Positions 15,104-21,214 of a stretch of DNA of 22,497 nt are shown here, one piece after another (the stretch's first letter is position 1; each line of letters starts with the position of its first letter). The notes under the pieces are model-generated. The model was not told the DNA's origin, made no database searches, and saw nothing but the letters and a program-made list of their open reading frames with translations. Made by a program: the position numbers and the translations under genes. Source of the DNA: a virus; IMG/VR virus record IMGVR_UViG_3300007345_000312, positions 1-22,497 of that record. One strand, given 5' to 3'.

Positions 15104-16123
15104 TTATACCTTCTCGATGTTCTCGACCAGGGCGATGGCGCCGAAGTCTTCGATGACATAGGCCTCGTTCGAGGACTGGTAGTCGGCGACCTGGTCGAAG
15201 TCCGGCTCGTCGCGGATGTGGCGACGGCGCTTGCCGCTCTGGACGTAGATGGACAGGTTGCTCAGCGGGGTGATGAGCACGCAGCCGTCGATGAAGAAGG
15301 GGGCGTCGTGCTCGATGGGCAGGCCGCCCAGGCGGCCCTTGGTGACTACCTCGTCGGCGGCGTTTTCTTCGACGTTGGACTCGGCGCCTTTCTCGACTGC
15401 CTTGAGCTGCTTTTCGTGCAGCAGCTGCGGGTCAACGATGACGACCAGGTCTTTGCGTTTGCGGTGCCACGGGGCCAGTAGCTGGATGGCATCGAAGACC
15501 AGGCCATCGAGGGTTTTGTAGTCGCCGGCGGCGCCTACGGTGACCTTGCCGGCGGTGACTTCACCTTCGCTCATGACCTGGTCCGGTGCGCCTACGCGGA
15601 TTTTCTGCAGCCAGCCGATGTTGACGTCCTCCAGCATCGGGTTGGCGTCGAGGTCGGTGTCATCCTGGGCGCTGGTGCCGTTGAAGCCGATCATGATGCG
15701 GTCCAGGCACTGTTGTACGGCGATGGAGCCGGACAGCATGGTCTGGAACTCGGGGAACTTGGCCCAGGCGTCGAGCTTGGCGTAGGGGAAGGCGGTGTCG
15801 AAGTTGGTTTTCTTGCAGGCGTAGGTGTCTTTGCTCAGGGCGCTGACATCGCGCGGCTTGCGCTTTTTGCCGGTAGCCGCGTCAGTCTTGGTGCGGCTGG
15901 CAGTCGGGCCGTTGACGCCGAGCAGGATGGCTTCGCCTTCGGGCTCGTCGACCGGGATGATGTTGATCTTGGTGAGAAAGCGGTTCGATTCCTGGATCGC
16001 TTTTTCCAGCTTCTGCGCCGGGGTCGGGGCGACGGTGAACGTCACCGTGGCCGATTCGACTTCGTTGATTTTCGCCTGGTTGGCCATGTAGCCGTTGAAG
16101 GCGATGCGGGTGTGCTTCTGCAT
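15104..16123 (-). CDS. N: Major capsid protein N
   Basis: A 339-residue major capsid precursor of the HK97-like fold (P2 gpN is 357). It starts MQKHTRIAFNGYMANQAKIN, with family segments LTKINIIPVDEPEGEAILLG, YACKKTNFDTAFPYAKLDAW, DRIMIGFNGTSAQDDTDLDA and PLSNLSIYVQSGKRRRHIRD. In P2 its N-terminus is trimmed by the protease domain of gpO, encoded just upstream here. CGGAG precedes the ATG. The leader shares a 14-base word with the sheath gene leader. Confidence 0.97.
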   Translation of the reverse strand: MQKHTRIAFNGYMANQAKINEVESATVTFTVAPTPAQKLEKAIQESNRFLTKINIIPVDEPEGEAILLGVNGPTASRTKTDAATGKKRKPRDVSALSKDTYACKKTNFDTAFPYAKLDAWAKFPEFQTMLSGSIAVQQCLDRIMIGFNGTSAQDDTDLDANPMLEDVNIGWLQKIRVGAPDQVMSEGEVTAGKVTVGAAGDYKTLDGLVFDAIQLLAPWHRKRKDLVVIVDPQLLHEKQLKAVEKGAESNVEENAADEVVTKGRLGGLPIEHDAPFFIDGCVLITPLSNLSIYVQSGKRRRHIRDEPDFDQVADYQSSNEAYVIEDFGAIALVENIEKV

Positions 16124-16162
16124 GGTGTTACTCCGAACTGGTGGCGTGGTGGCGGCTTGGGG

Positions 16163-17005
16163 TCAGAACTCGGCGACGACAGCACCGTCACCGCCGGGGT
16201 TGGCCGGCCGCTGGGGCTGCTGGCTGTGGTCTTCGGTTTCGCTGAGGCGCTTGACCAGGTCGGCGAAGTCGGTGGACAGCTTGTCGTGGGCTGCCTGGAG
16301 CTTGTTGTGGGCGGTCTGCACGCTGGCGAAGGCGTCGGCCTGCTTGGCGCCGTGCTCAGCCAGGCTTTCGATCATTTCGCCCAGTTCGGCGAAGTGAACT
16401 GCGTCCTTGCCTTCCTTGTCCTTGCTCAGTTTCAGCAGCTCGCCGAGGCGGGTTTTCAGGCCGGCGAACATGCTGGGGGTGTCGTCGACTTCATCGAAAT
16501 CAAGCGCCGTTTCTTCGGCGGCGGTGAAGAGGTTGTCTTTGTCTTGCTTGCGGTTGGCCAGGGTGCCGTTCTTGGCGCTGAACTGGAGCATTTCGGTACC
16601 CAGGCTGGCCGGGCTGTCGGTGATGGCCAGGCCGACCAGGTAGGCCTTGCCGGTGTCGGCGAAGTCGGGGTTGACCTCGATGGAGGTGTAGACCTTCTGC
16701 CCCTTCTTGTTCAGCTCGATCAGGGTGTCGGTGGGCGCCATCTGCGCGAATAGAGCCAGCTTCTTCTTGCCGTCGATGTCGATCTCTTCAGCCTTGAGGG
16801 CGACCACGTCGCCGTAGGCGCCGAAGTCGCTGCCCGGCCAGACGCCGCGCAGGTGCTCACAGTTCAGGCGAGCGCCGTAGGTGTTGGGGCTGTACTGCTG
16901 GGCCATCTCCTGGATCCATTTGCGCTCGATGTTGCGGCCATCGGTGGTGGCGCCTTCGACGGCAATGCGGGTCCATTTGGAGACGGTTTTCTTGGTGGCG
17001 GCCAT
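16163..17005 (-). CDS. O: Capsid scaffolding protein and maturation protease O
   Basis: A 280-residue gpO family protein (P2 gpO is 284). The N-terminal half is a serine protease that matures the capsid; the C-terminal half scaffolds it. The candidate triad is Asp22 (ATTDGRNIER), His51 (LNCEHLRGVWPG) and Ser108 (KVYTSIEVNPDF), which aligns well with the P2 triad of Asp19, His48 and Ser107. The C-terminal 110 residues are helical (LGELLKLSKDKEGKDAVHFA, VQTAHNKLQAAHDKLSTDF). The start MAATKKTVSKWTRIAVEGAT, with GAGGA upstream, was chosen over longer frames. It is the first gene of the long O-to-S operon. Confidence 0.96.
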   Translation of the reverse strand: MAATKKTVSKWTRIAVEGATTDGRNIERKWIQEMAQQYSPNTYGARLNCEHLRGVWPGSDFGAYGDVVALKAEEIDIDGKKKLALFAQMAPTDTLIELNKKGQKVYTSIEVNPDFADTGKAYLVGLAITDSPASLGTEMLQFSAKNGTLANRKQDKDNLFTAAEETALDFDEVDDTPSMFAGLKTRLGELLKLSKDKEGKDAVHFAELGEMIESLAEHGAKQADAFASVQTAHNKLQAAHDKLSTDFADLVKRLSETEDHSQQPQRPANPGGDGAVVAEF

Positions 17006-17081
17006 GCGGGGTGATCCTCGGTGCGGGTTTCGCGTTGAGGGCATGGTCGGCAGGCTGGGCAGAGGCGGCAACGCGCTGAGC

Positions 17082-17102
17082 CTGTAGCGGGGCGCGGTAC
17101 AG
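17082..17102. promoter_or_regulatory. Late activator binding element shared by the divergent O and P operons
   Basis: A 21-bp CTGTA-N11-TACAG element in the 143-base interval between the divergent O and P start codons. It is 57 bases before P and 87 before O. It is the only copy in the interval, so one dyad may activate both directions. The inner G-rich strand points the same way relative to O as the copies at FI and V do to their genes. Confidence 0.72.
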
Positions 17103-17148
17103 GGCGCGCTGGTAGGGGCTCGCGCGCGCGAACGGCAGCATCGGCGCC

Positions 17149-18903
17149 ATGAATGCCATCGTCGATTTGCCCACCGATCACCGCCGCCACGCCAAGCACT
17201 TGTATTGGCAGGGCTATCGCGTGTGCGAAATCGCCGAGCTGATCGGCGAGAAAGAAAAGACCCTGCACAGCTGGAAGGCCCGCGACGAGTGGGACCGCGC
17301 TACGCCGCTGGAGCGGATCCAGGCTGCGACTGAAGCGCGGCTTGTTCAGTTGATTCTGAAAGACCCGAAGTCGGGCGCCGATTACAAGGAAATCGACCTG
17401 CTGCACCGGCAGCTGGAGCGGCAAGCGCGGATTGATCGCTTCCAGAAGGGCGGTACCGAGGCCGAGCTAAACCCGGAGCTGGATAAGCGCAACGCCGGGC
17501 CGAAGCGGAAGCCCAAGCGCAACGACATTACCGAGGAACAGACCGAGAAGCTGGTCGAGGCCTTCCTCGAAGGGTGCTTCGACTACCAGCTCGACTGGCA
17601 CCGCGCAGGCAATCAGCGCACGCGGGTCATTCTGAAAAGCCGCCAGATTGGCGCCACGTTCTACTTTGCTCGCGAGGCGCTGATCGATGCGCTGACCACT
17701 GGGCGTAACCAGATTTTCCTGTCTGCGTCGAAGGCGCAGGCGCACATTTTCAAGGCGTATATCCAGGCCTTCGCGCGGGATGTGATCGGGGTGGACCTGG
17801 CCGGTGACCCGATCATTCTGCCGAACGGCGCCGAGCTGCACTTCCTGGGCACCAACGCGCGTACCGCTCAGGGCTATCACGGCAACTTCTACTTTGACGA
17901 GTTCTTCTGGACCTACAAATTCCAGGAGCTGAACAAGGTCGCCAGCGGCATGGCGATGCAGAAGCGCTACCGCCGGACGTATTTCTCGACGCCGAGCAGC
18001 ATGGCGCATGAGGCTTACACCTTCTGGACGGGCGAGCGGTTCAACAAGGGCAAGCCTTCGGCCGAGCATATCAATCTGGATGTAAGCCACGCCGAGCTGC
18101 AGCAGGGCCGGCTGTGCGAGGACGCCATCTGGCGCCAGATTGTGACGATTCTGGATGCGGCCGACCGGGGCTGCGATCTGTTCGACATCGACGAGCTGCG
18201 GCGCGAGTACGACGCGGCGGCGTTCCAGAATCTGCTGATGTGCCAGTTCGTCGACGACGGGGCGAGCATCTTCCCGCTGAGCATGCTGCAGAGCGGCATG
18301 GTGGATAGCTGGGTTGACTGGGATGACTTCAAACCGCTGGAAATGCGCCCGTTTGGCTCGCGGCAGGTCTGGCTTGGCTATGACCCTGCGGAGAGCGGCG
18401 ACTCGGCCGGCCTGGTGGTGGTGGCGCCGCCGGCGGTACCGGGCGGGAAATTCCGCATCCTGGAGCGCCACCAGTTCAAGGGCATGGACTTCGACAGCCA
18501 GGCCAGGACGATTCAGAAGGTCACCCAGCGCTATTGGGTCACCTATATCGGTATCGATACCACCGGCATCGGCAGCGCCGTGGCGCAGCTGGTGCGCCAG
18601 TTCTTCCCAGGCCTGACGACGTTCAGTTACAGCCCCGAGGTGAAAACGCGCCTGGTGATGAAGGCATGGCATGTGATCAGCCAGGGCCGCCTTGAGTTCG
18701 ACGCCGGCTGGACGGACATGGCGCAGTCGCTGATGGCGATTCGCAAGACGGTCACGCCGGGCGGGCGGCAGTTCACCTACACCGCAGGCCGCAACGACAA
18801 CACGGGCCACGCCGATCTGGCGTGGGCGCTGTTCCACGCTTTGCACAACGAGCCCCTGGAAGGCCAGACGGCAGCCAATACGGGCGTTATGGAGTTCTAT
18901 TGA
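17149..18903 (+). CDS. P: Terminase large subunit P (ATPase and nuclease)
   Basis: A 584-residue packaging motor (P2 gpP is 590). An N-terminal helix-turn-helix-like section (YRVCEIAELIGEKEKTLHSW, about residues 23-42) precedes the ATPase. The Walker A-like loop is RVILKSRQIGATFYF (about 158-172) and Walker B is GNFYFDEFFW (about 245-254), followed by the coupling motif TYFSTPSS. The C-terminal nuclease has acidic residues in WLGYDPAESGDSAGLVVV (about 407-424), YIGIDTTGIGSAV and GHADLAWALFH. It is transcribed away from O and is followed immediately by Q (TGATG). The start was taken from family length; no strong Shine-Dalgarno is present. Confidence 0.96.
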   Translation: MNAIVDLPTDHRRHAKHLYWQGYRVCEIAELIGEKEKTLHSWKARDEWDRATPLERIQAATEARLVQLILKDPKSGADYKEIDLLHRQLERQARIDRFQKGGTEAELNPELDKRNAGPKRKPKRNDITEEQTEKLVEAFLEGCFDYQLDWHRAGNQRTRVILKSRQIGATFYFAREALIDALTTGRNQIFLSASKAQAHIFKAYIQAFARDVIGVDLAGDPIILPNGAELHFLGTNARTAQGYHGNFYFDEFFWTYKFQELNKVASGMAMQKRYRRTYFSTPSSMAHEAYTFWTGERFNKGKPSAEHINLDVSHAELQQGRLCEDAIWRQIVTILDAADRGCDLFDIDELRREYDAAAFQNLLMCQFVDDGASIFPLSMLQSGMVDSWVDWDDFKPLEMRPFGSRQVWLGYDPAESGDSAGLVVVAPPAVPGGKFRILERHQFKGMDFDSQARTIQKVTQRYWVTYIGIDTTGIGSAVAQLVRQFFPGLTTFSYSPEVKTRLVMKAWHVISQGRLEFDAGWTDMAQSLMAIRKTVTPGGRQFTYTAGRNDNTGHADLAWALFHALHNEPLEGQTAANTGVMEFY

Positions 18904-19922
18904 TGAGCAACGAGACAATCACTGAGCAGCCGGCCGCCAGCACGCCCGGCGGCATGGCCTTTACCTTCGGTGAGCCTACGGCGGTGCTCGATGGGCGTGA
19001 CTTCCTGGATTACCTGGAGTGCTACGCAAATGGGCGCTGGTACGAGCCGCCCGTCTCGCTGGACAACCTGGCGAAGGCGTCGAAAGCGGGCGTCTATCTG
19101 CCATCTGCCCTGGTGTTCAAGCGCAACGCGCTGTCCCGCACCTTCATTCCGCACAAGCTGTTGAGCCGGGCTGCGTTCGAGCAGATCGTCACGGACTGGG
19201 GGTGGTCGGGCAACCTGTATCTCGAGAAACGCAACAACATGCTCCGGCAGGCCCTGGGGCTGTTGCCGTGCCTGGCCAAGTACATGCGGCGCGGGGTGGA
19301 TCTCGATACGTACTACCAGGTGCGCGGCTGGAAAGACGAACACGAGTTCAAGCGCGGCAGCGTTTGCCATCTGCGTGAGGCCGATATCAACCAGGAGATT
19401 TACGGTCTGCCGGAGTGGCTGCCAGGCCTGCAGAGCGCGCTGTTGAATGAGGCGGCCACGCTGTTCCGCCGGAAGTACTTCGCCAACGGCTCGCATGCTG
19501 GATTCATCCTGTACATGACCGACGCGGCCTTCGACGAGAATTACGTCAAGGACCTGCGCAAGGCGATGCGCGACAGCAAGGGGCCGGGCAACTTCCGTAA
19601 CCTGTTCATGTACGCGCCGAACGGCAAGAAGGACGGCATCCAGCTGATCCCGATCAGTGAGGTGGCGGCCAAGGATGACTTTGGCGCCATCAAGAACATC
19701 AGCCGCGATGACCAGCTCGCCATGCTGCGCATTCCGCCGCAGCTGATGGGCGTGGTACCGCAGAACGCTGGGGGCTTCGGCTCAATCCGAGAGGCCGCCC
19801 AGGTGTGGGCCGTCAATGAGCTGGAGCCGGTGCAAGCCCGGCTCATGCAGATCAATGACTGGGTAGGGGAGGAGGTCGTGCGGTTCACGCCGTATGAGCT
19901 GCCCATCAGCGCCGCCAGCTGA
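18903..19922 (+). CDS. Q: Portal protein Q
   Basis: A 339-residue portal protein (P2 gpQ is 344), forming the dodecameric ring through which DNA enters the head. Family segments are MAFTFGEPTAVLDGRDFLDY, YEPPVSLDNLAKASKAGVYL, LVFKRNALSRTFIPHKLLSR, the region YLEKRNNMLRQALGLLPCLA, and MLRIPPQLMGVVPQNAGGFG. The ATG overlaps the P stop by one base. A strong terminator follows 20 bases after the stop, ending the P-Q operon. Confidence 0.96.
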   Translation: MSNETITEQPAASTPGGMAFTFGEPTAVLDGRDFLDYLECYANGRWYEPPVSLDNLAKASKAGVYLPSALVFKRNALSRTFIPHKLLSRAAFEQIVTDWGWSGNLYLEKRNNMLRQALGLLPCLAKYMRRGVDLDTYYQVRGWKDEHEFKRGSVCHLREADINQEIYGLPEWLPGLQSALLNEAATLFRRKYFANGSHAGFILYMTDAAFDENYVKDLRKAMRDSKGPGNFRNLFMYAPNGKKDGIQLIPISEVAAKDDFGAIKNISRDDQLAMLRIPPQLMGVVPQNAGGFGSIREAAQVWAVNELEPVQARLMQINDWVGEEVVRFTPYELPISAAS

Positions 19923-19940
19923 GCGCAACGCAGAAGCACG

Positions 19941-19966
19941 AAAGCCGCCCATGAGGCGGCTTTTTT
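19941..19966 (+). terminator. Intrinsic terminator after Q, probably bidirectional
   Basis: AAAGCCGCC, a five-base loop, and GGCGGCTTT form a 9-bp stem, followed by further T residues on the plus strand. It ends the P-Q transcript. The convergent DUF2513 gene stops at 19965, so the same hairpin may also stop its transcript, although the T tract on that side is poor (TTTCG). Confidence 0.9.
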
Positions 19967-20354
19967 AGAGCTCAATACCGGTGAGCTTCTCAATGTTCTT
20001 GCGGACGAATCCCTTGGCAAGATCTTTCACCAAATCGATGCTGATTCCACCAGCCGCCAGCGCTCCTTCCTTGGTCTTTCTCCAGATTTCTTCGTCCCTC
20101 ACTGCATCAACAAAGTCATGACCTGCCCAAGTAAGTCGTCTAAATAGAAAGCCGTTCATGATGCCATCGCTGCCCATGTCGACAAGCCCAGCCTCGTCCG
20201 CTAGATCGTAGTGGTACGAAATCTGTTCCCAGCTGTAGCCCTCGATATCAATATCAGGGTCACCTTCGCGGAAGTGATAGACGCTTTGGCCATCCTGATC
20301 GAGCTCTTCGAGTCTTAGCAGCAGCAACCGAATCAATCCCATATCTCGCTTCAT
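19965..20354 (-). CDS. DUF2513-family cargo protein
   Basis: A 129-residue protein with the DUF2513 pattern: MKRDMGLIRLLLLRLEE at the start, ISYHYDLADEAGLVDMGSDG in the middle, FLFRRLTWAGHDFVDAVRDE and EIWRKTKEGALAAGG, then a hydrophobic to basic C-terminus. The layout suggests a small winged-helix-like protein. The function of the family is unknown; members are common in phages and integrative elements. The start at 20354 has GGGGA just upstream and matches the family N-terminus; a longer frame to 20384 is unlikely. It lies between Q and the probable cos site, an addition to the P2 plan, and is AT-richer than Q. It converges on the Q operon and probably has its own promoter between it and cos. 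Confidence 0.88.
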   Translation of the reverse strand: MKRDMGLIRLLLLRLEELDQDGQSVYHFREGDPDIDIEGYSWEQISYHYDLADEAGLVDMGSDGIMNGFLFRRLTWAGHDFVDAVRDEEIWRKTKEGALAAGGISIDLVKDLAKGFVRKNIEKLTGIEL

Positions 20355-20424
20355 TGCTTTCCCCAGACCGACGGTGGACCTCAAGTCTATTGGATCGGGA
20401 AGGTGTTAGCACCCGGCGCGCGCC

Positions 20425-20443
20425 CTCGTCCCCACGCCACGCC
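20425..20443 (-). other. Probable cos site (cohesive end)
   Basis: The minus strand reads GGCGTGGCGTGGGGACGAG. P2 cos is GGCGAGGCGGGGAAAGCAC and phage 186 is similar, starting GGCGTGGCGGGG. The strand and position agree: in P2 the left end reads from this sequence toward a leftward-facing Q gene, as here. It is followed by a GGCGCGCGCC palindrome and GTGCTAACAC, comparable to the GC-rich start of P2. Exact cut positions are not known. Confidence 0.72.
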
Positions 20444-20506
20444 GGCGGGCTAAATAGGGTGCTTTTTCTTCACCCCTGCGGACTGCTCGATGTGGCCCAG
20501 GCTATG

Positions 20507-20520
20507 TACTGCATGCAGTA
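20507..20520. repeat. Perfect 14-bp palindrome near cos
   Basis: TACTGCATGCAGTA is its own reverse complement. It could be an operator for a dimeric regulator or part of the packaging signal. It does not have LexA spacing. Confidence 0.5.
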
Positions 20521-20623
20521 TTCAGGCTGTGGCAAAACCCTGCGAATCCCTGCACCAAGGGACTCATGCTGGGGGCGGGGAGGCTGCTTTCTGTCTAGGT
20601 CGGCTGACGCGAGATCTGGAATG

Positions 20624-20898
20624 GGTAATTTTCGTAATTGGATGATCTGGCAGCACTACAGGCCCCGGTTTTACTGGGTTTTCCCGATTACCTTGGCTGG
20701 TAATTCTGGGTAATGATGGAGGTAATATTTTTGTAAGCTACTGATTTTAAAGGATTTTGATTTTCCCTCTTCTAGCCAGTCGTCTAGGTAATCTCCTAAC
20801 CTTCCGATTACTGATTTATTACCTTTATGAGCTACTGATAAGCCATTGAAAATAAAGGGCTTCAGGGGCTTTAAGCTCTCACGATTACCAAAATTACC
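20624..20898. repeat. Cluster of GGTAAT/ATTACC iterons between cos and att
   Basis: The exact hexamer GGTAAT occurs at 20624, 20699, 20709, 20721 and 20787, and its complement ATTACC at 20687, 20818, 20884 and 20893: nine copies in 275 bases, against about 0.1 expected by chance. Paired copies are spaced 9-10 bases apart (20699/20709 and 20884/20893), about one helical turn, and degenerate partners are present (CGTAAT at 20633, ATTACT at 20807). The outermost pairs, GGTAATTTTCGTAAT and (inverted) GGTAATTTTGGTAAT, face each other. The likely role is a binding array for an integrase, excisionase or replication protein. Confidence 0.7.
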
Positions 20899-20961
20899 TT
20901 TTTGCTTTGCCTCAAAATAAATCCGTGTAGAATGCCGCCGCCTGCGGTGTTGAGCACTCAT
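20671..20961 (-). CDS. Small hypothetical ORF between cos and att
   Basis: A possible 96-residue protein starting MSAQHRRRRHSTRIYFEAKQ and ending HHYPELPAKVIGKTQ. I do not recognise it. An in-frame upstream start at 21027 is unlikely because it runs into the repeats beside att. The Shine-Dalgarno is weak (GAGAACGAG). Much of the frame is made of the GGTAAT repeat cluster, which yields GNFGN-type residues, so the ORF may be fortuitous. If real it is a basic, probably DNA-binding small protein encoded next to the attachment site. Confidence 0.35.
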   Translation of the reverse strand: MSAQHRRRRHSTRIYFEAKQKGNFGNRESLKPLKPFIFNGLSVAHKGNKSVIGRLGDYLDDWLEEGKSKSFKISSLQKYYLHHYPELPAKVIGKTQ

Positions 20962-20972
20962 GCTCGTTCTCA

Positions 20973-20992
20973 CTGGGAACAAGCTGGGAACA
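20973..20992. repeat. Tandem CTGGGAACA repeats beside the attachment site
   Basis: Two exact copies of CTGGGAACA start at 20973 and 20984, 11 bases apart, about 70-80 bases from the att core. Short direct repeats at this place are typical arm-type binding sites of tyrosine integrases; the role here is inferred. Confidence 0.5.
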
Positions 20993-21062
20993 GATTCACG
21001 CTCACGCACACGCGCCCATTCACACAAATCAAGGCCTCCAGGCCTGGCAGTCGGGGTGTGGT

Positions 21063-21088
21063 GAGTTCGAGTCTCTCCGTCCGCACCA
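21063..21088 (+). other. Prophage attachment site in the 3' end of a tRNA (leucine-type) fragment
   Basis: The bases from GAGTTCGAGTCTCTCC to GTCCGCACCA read as a T-loop (TTCGAGT), the 3' T-stem, the acceptor strand CGTCCGC, discriminator A and encoded CCA. There is no matching 5' half (GCGGACG) upstream in this window, so only the tRNA 3' end is present. T-stem pairing breaks one base 5' of the core (21062), as expected if the left side is phage DNA. It is the tig-proximal copy; the intact tRNA should lie at the far (left) end. The leucine assignment rests on the acceptor sequence and is tentative. Confidence 0.75.
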
Positions 21089-21125
21089 TCTTTACAAATC
21101 CTCCCGATTGCCGCCTGCTTCTAGG

Positions 21126-21154
21126 GTGACTTCTTCATATTGACCCTCTAGAAT
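21126..21154 (+). promoter_or_regulatory. Probable sigma-70 promoter of tig
   Basis: GTGACT (21126-21131), a 17-base spacer and TAGAAT (21149-21154), about 60 bases before the tig start codon. It lies on the host side of the att site, so insertion of the prophage should leave tig expression intact. A GCCGG-loop-CCGGC hairpin follows in the leader (21173-21188). Confidence 0.55.
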
Positions 21155-21214
21155 GCTTGGCCTTGATTCGGGGCCGGTTCGAGCCGGCTTATGTCTGTGC
21201 AACGAGGAATATCC

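Larger units (their letters stand above)
20385..20670. other. Non-coding interval around cos
   Basis: No convincing gene here. The interval holds the probable cos site, a perfect 14-bp palindrome TACTGCATGCAGTA (20507-20520), and the first members of the GGTAAT repeat group. It probably contains terminase binding sequences and a promoter for the DUF2513 gene, which I could not pinpoint. Confidence 0.5.
1..21088. mobile_element. P2-like prophage, right-hand (late gene) portion
   Basis: Some twenty consecutive genes follow the gene order of coliphage P2 (Q, P, O, N, M, L, X, lysis, R, S, V, W, J, I, H, fibre assembly, FI, FII, E, T), with the P-Q pair divergent from the rest as in P2. The right boundary is a 3' tRNA fragment immediately before host tig. 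The left boundary lies outside the window, because T runs off the edge and no integrase, repressor, replication gene A or ogr homologue is visible. No structural gene in view is broken, so the late region looks intact. Whether the whole prophage is inducible cannot be judged from this window. Confidence 0.95.

Noticed and set aside
14129-15481. A 450-codon plus-strand frame opposite L, M and N
   Set aside because: Shadow of conserved head genes on the other strand.
17467-18918. A 483-codon minus-strand frame opposite terminase P
   Set aside because: The plus strand encodes a complete terminase with ATPase and nuclease motifs; the antisense frame has no recognisable features.
20507-20520. LexA (SOS) box
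   Set aside because: CTG and CAG are four bases apart rather than ten, so it does not fit the LexA consensus.
20905-20933. Plus-strand promoter TTTGCC/TAGAAT upstream of the att site
   Set aside because: The -10 is good but the -35 is poor and there is no obvious gene to drive other than tig, which has a closer promoter.
21002-21088. A complete leucine tRNA before tig
   Set aside because: Only the 3' 26 bases or so fit; no GCGGACG 5' acceptor strand, D-loop or anticodon arm is present upstream.
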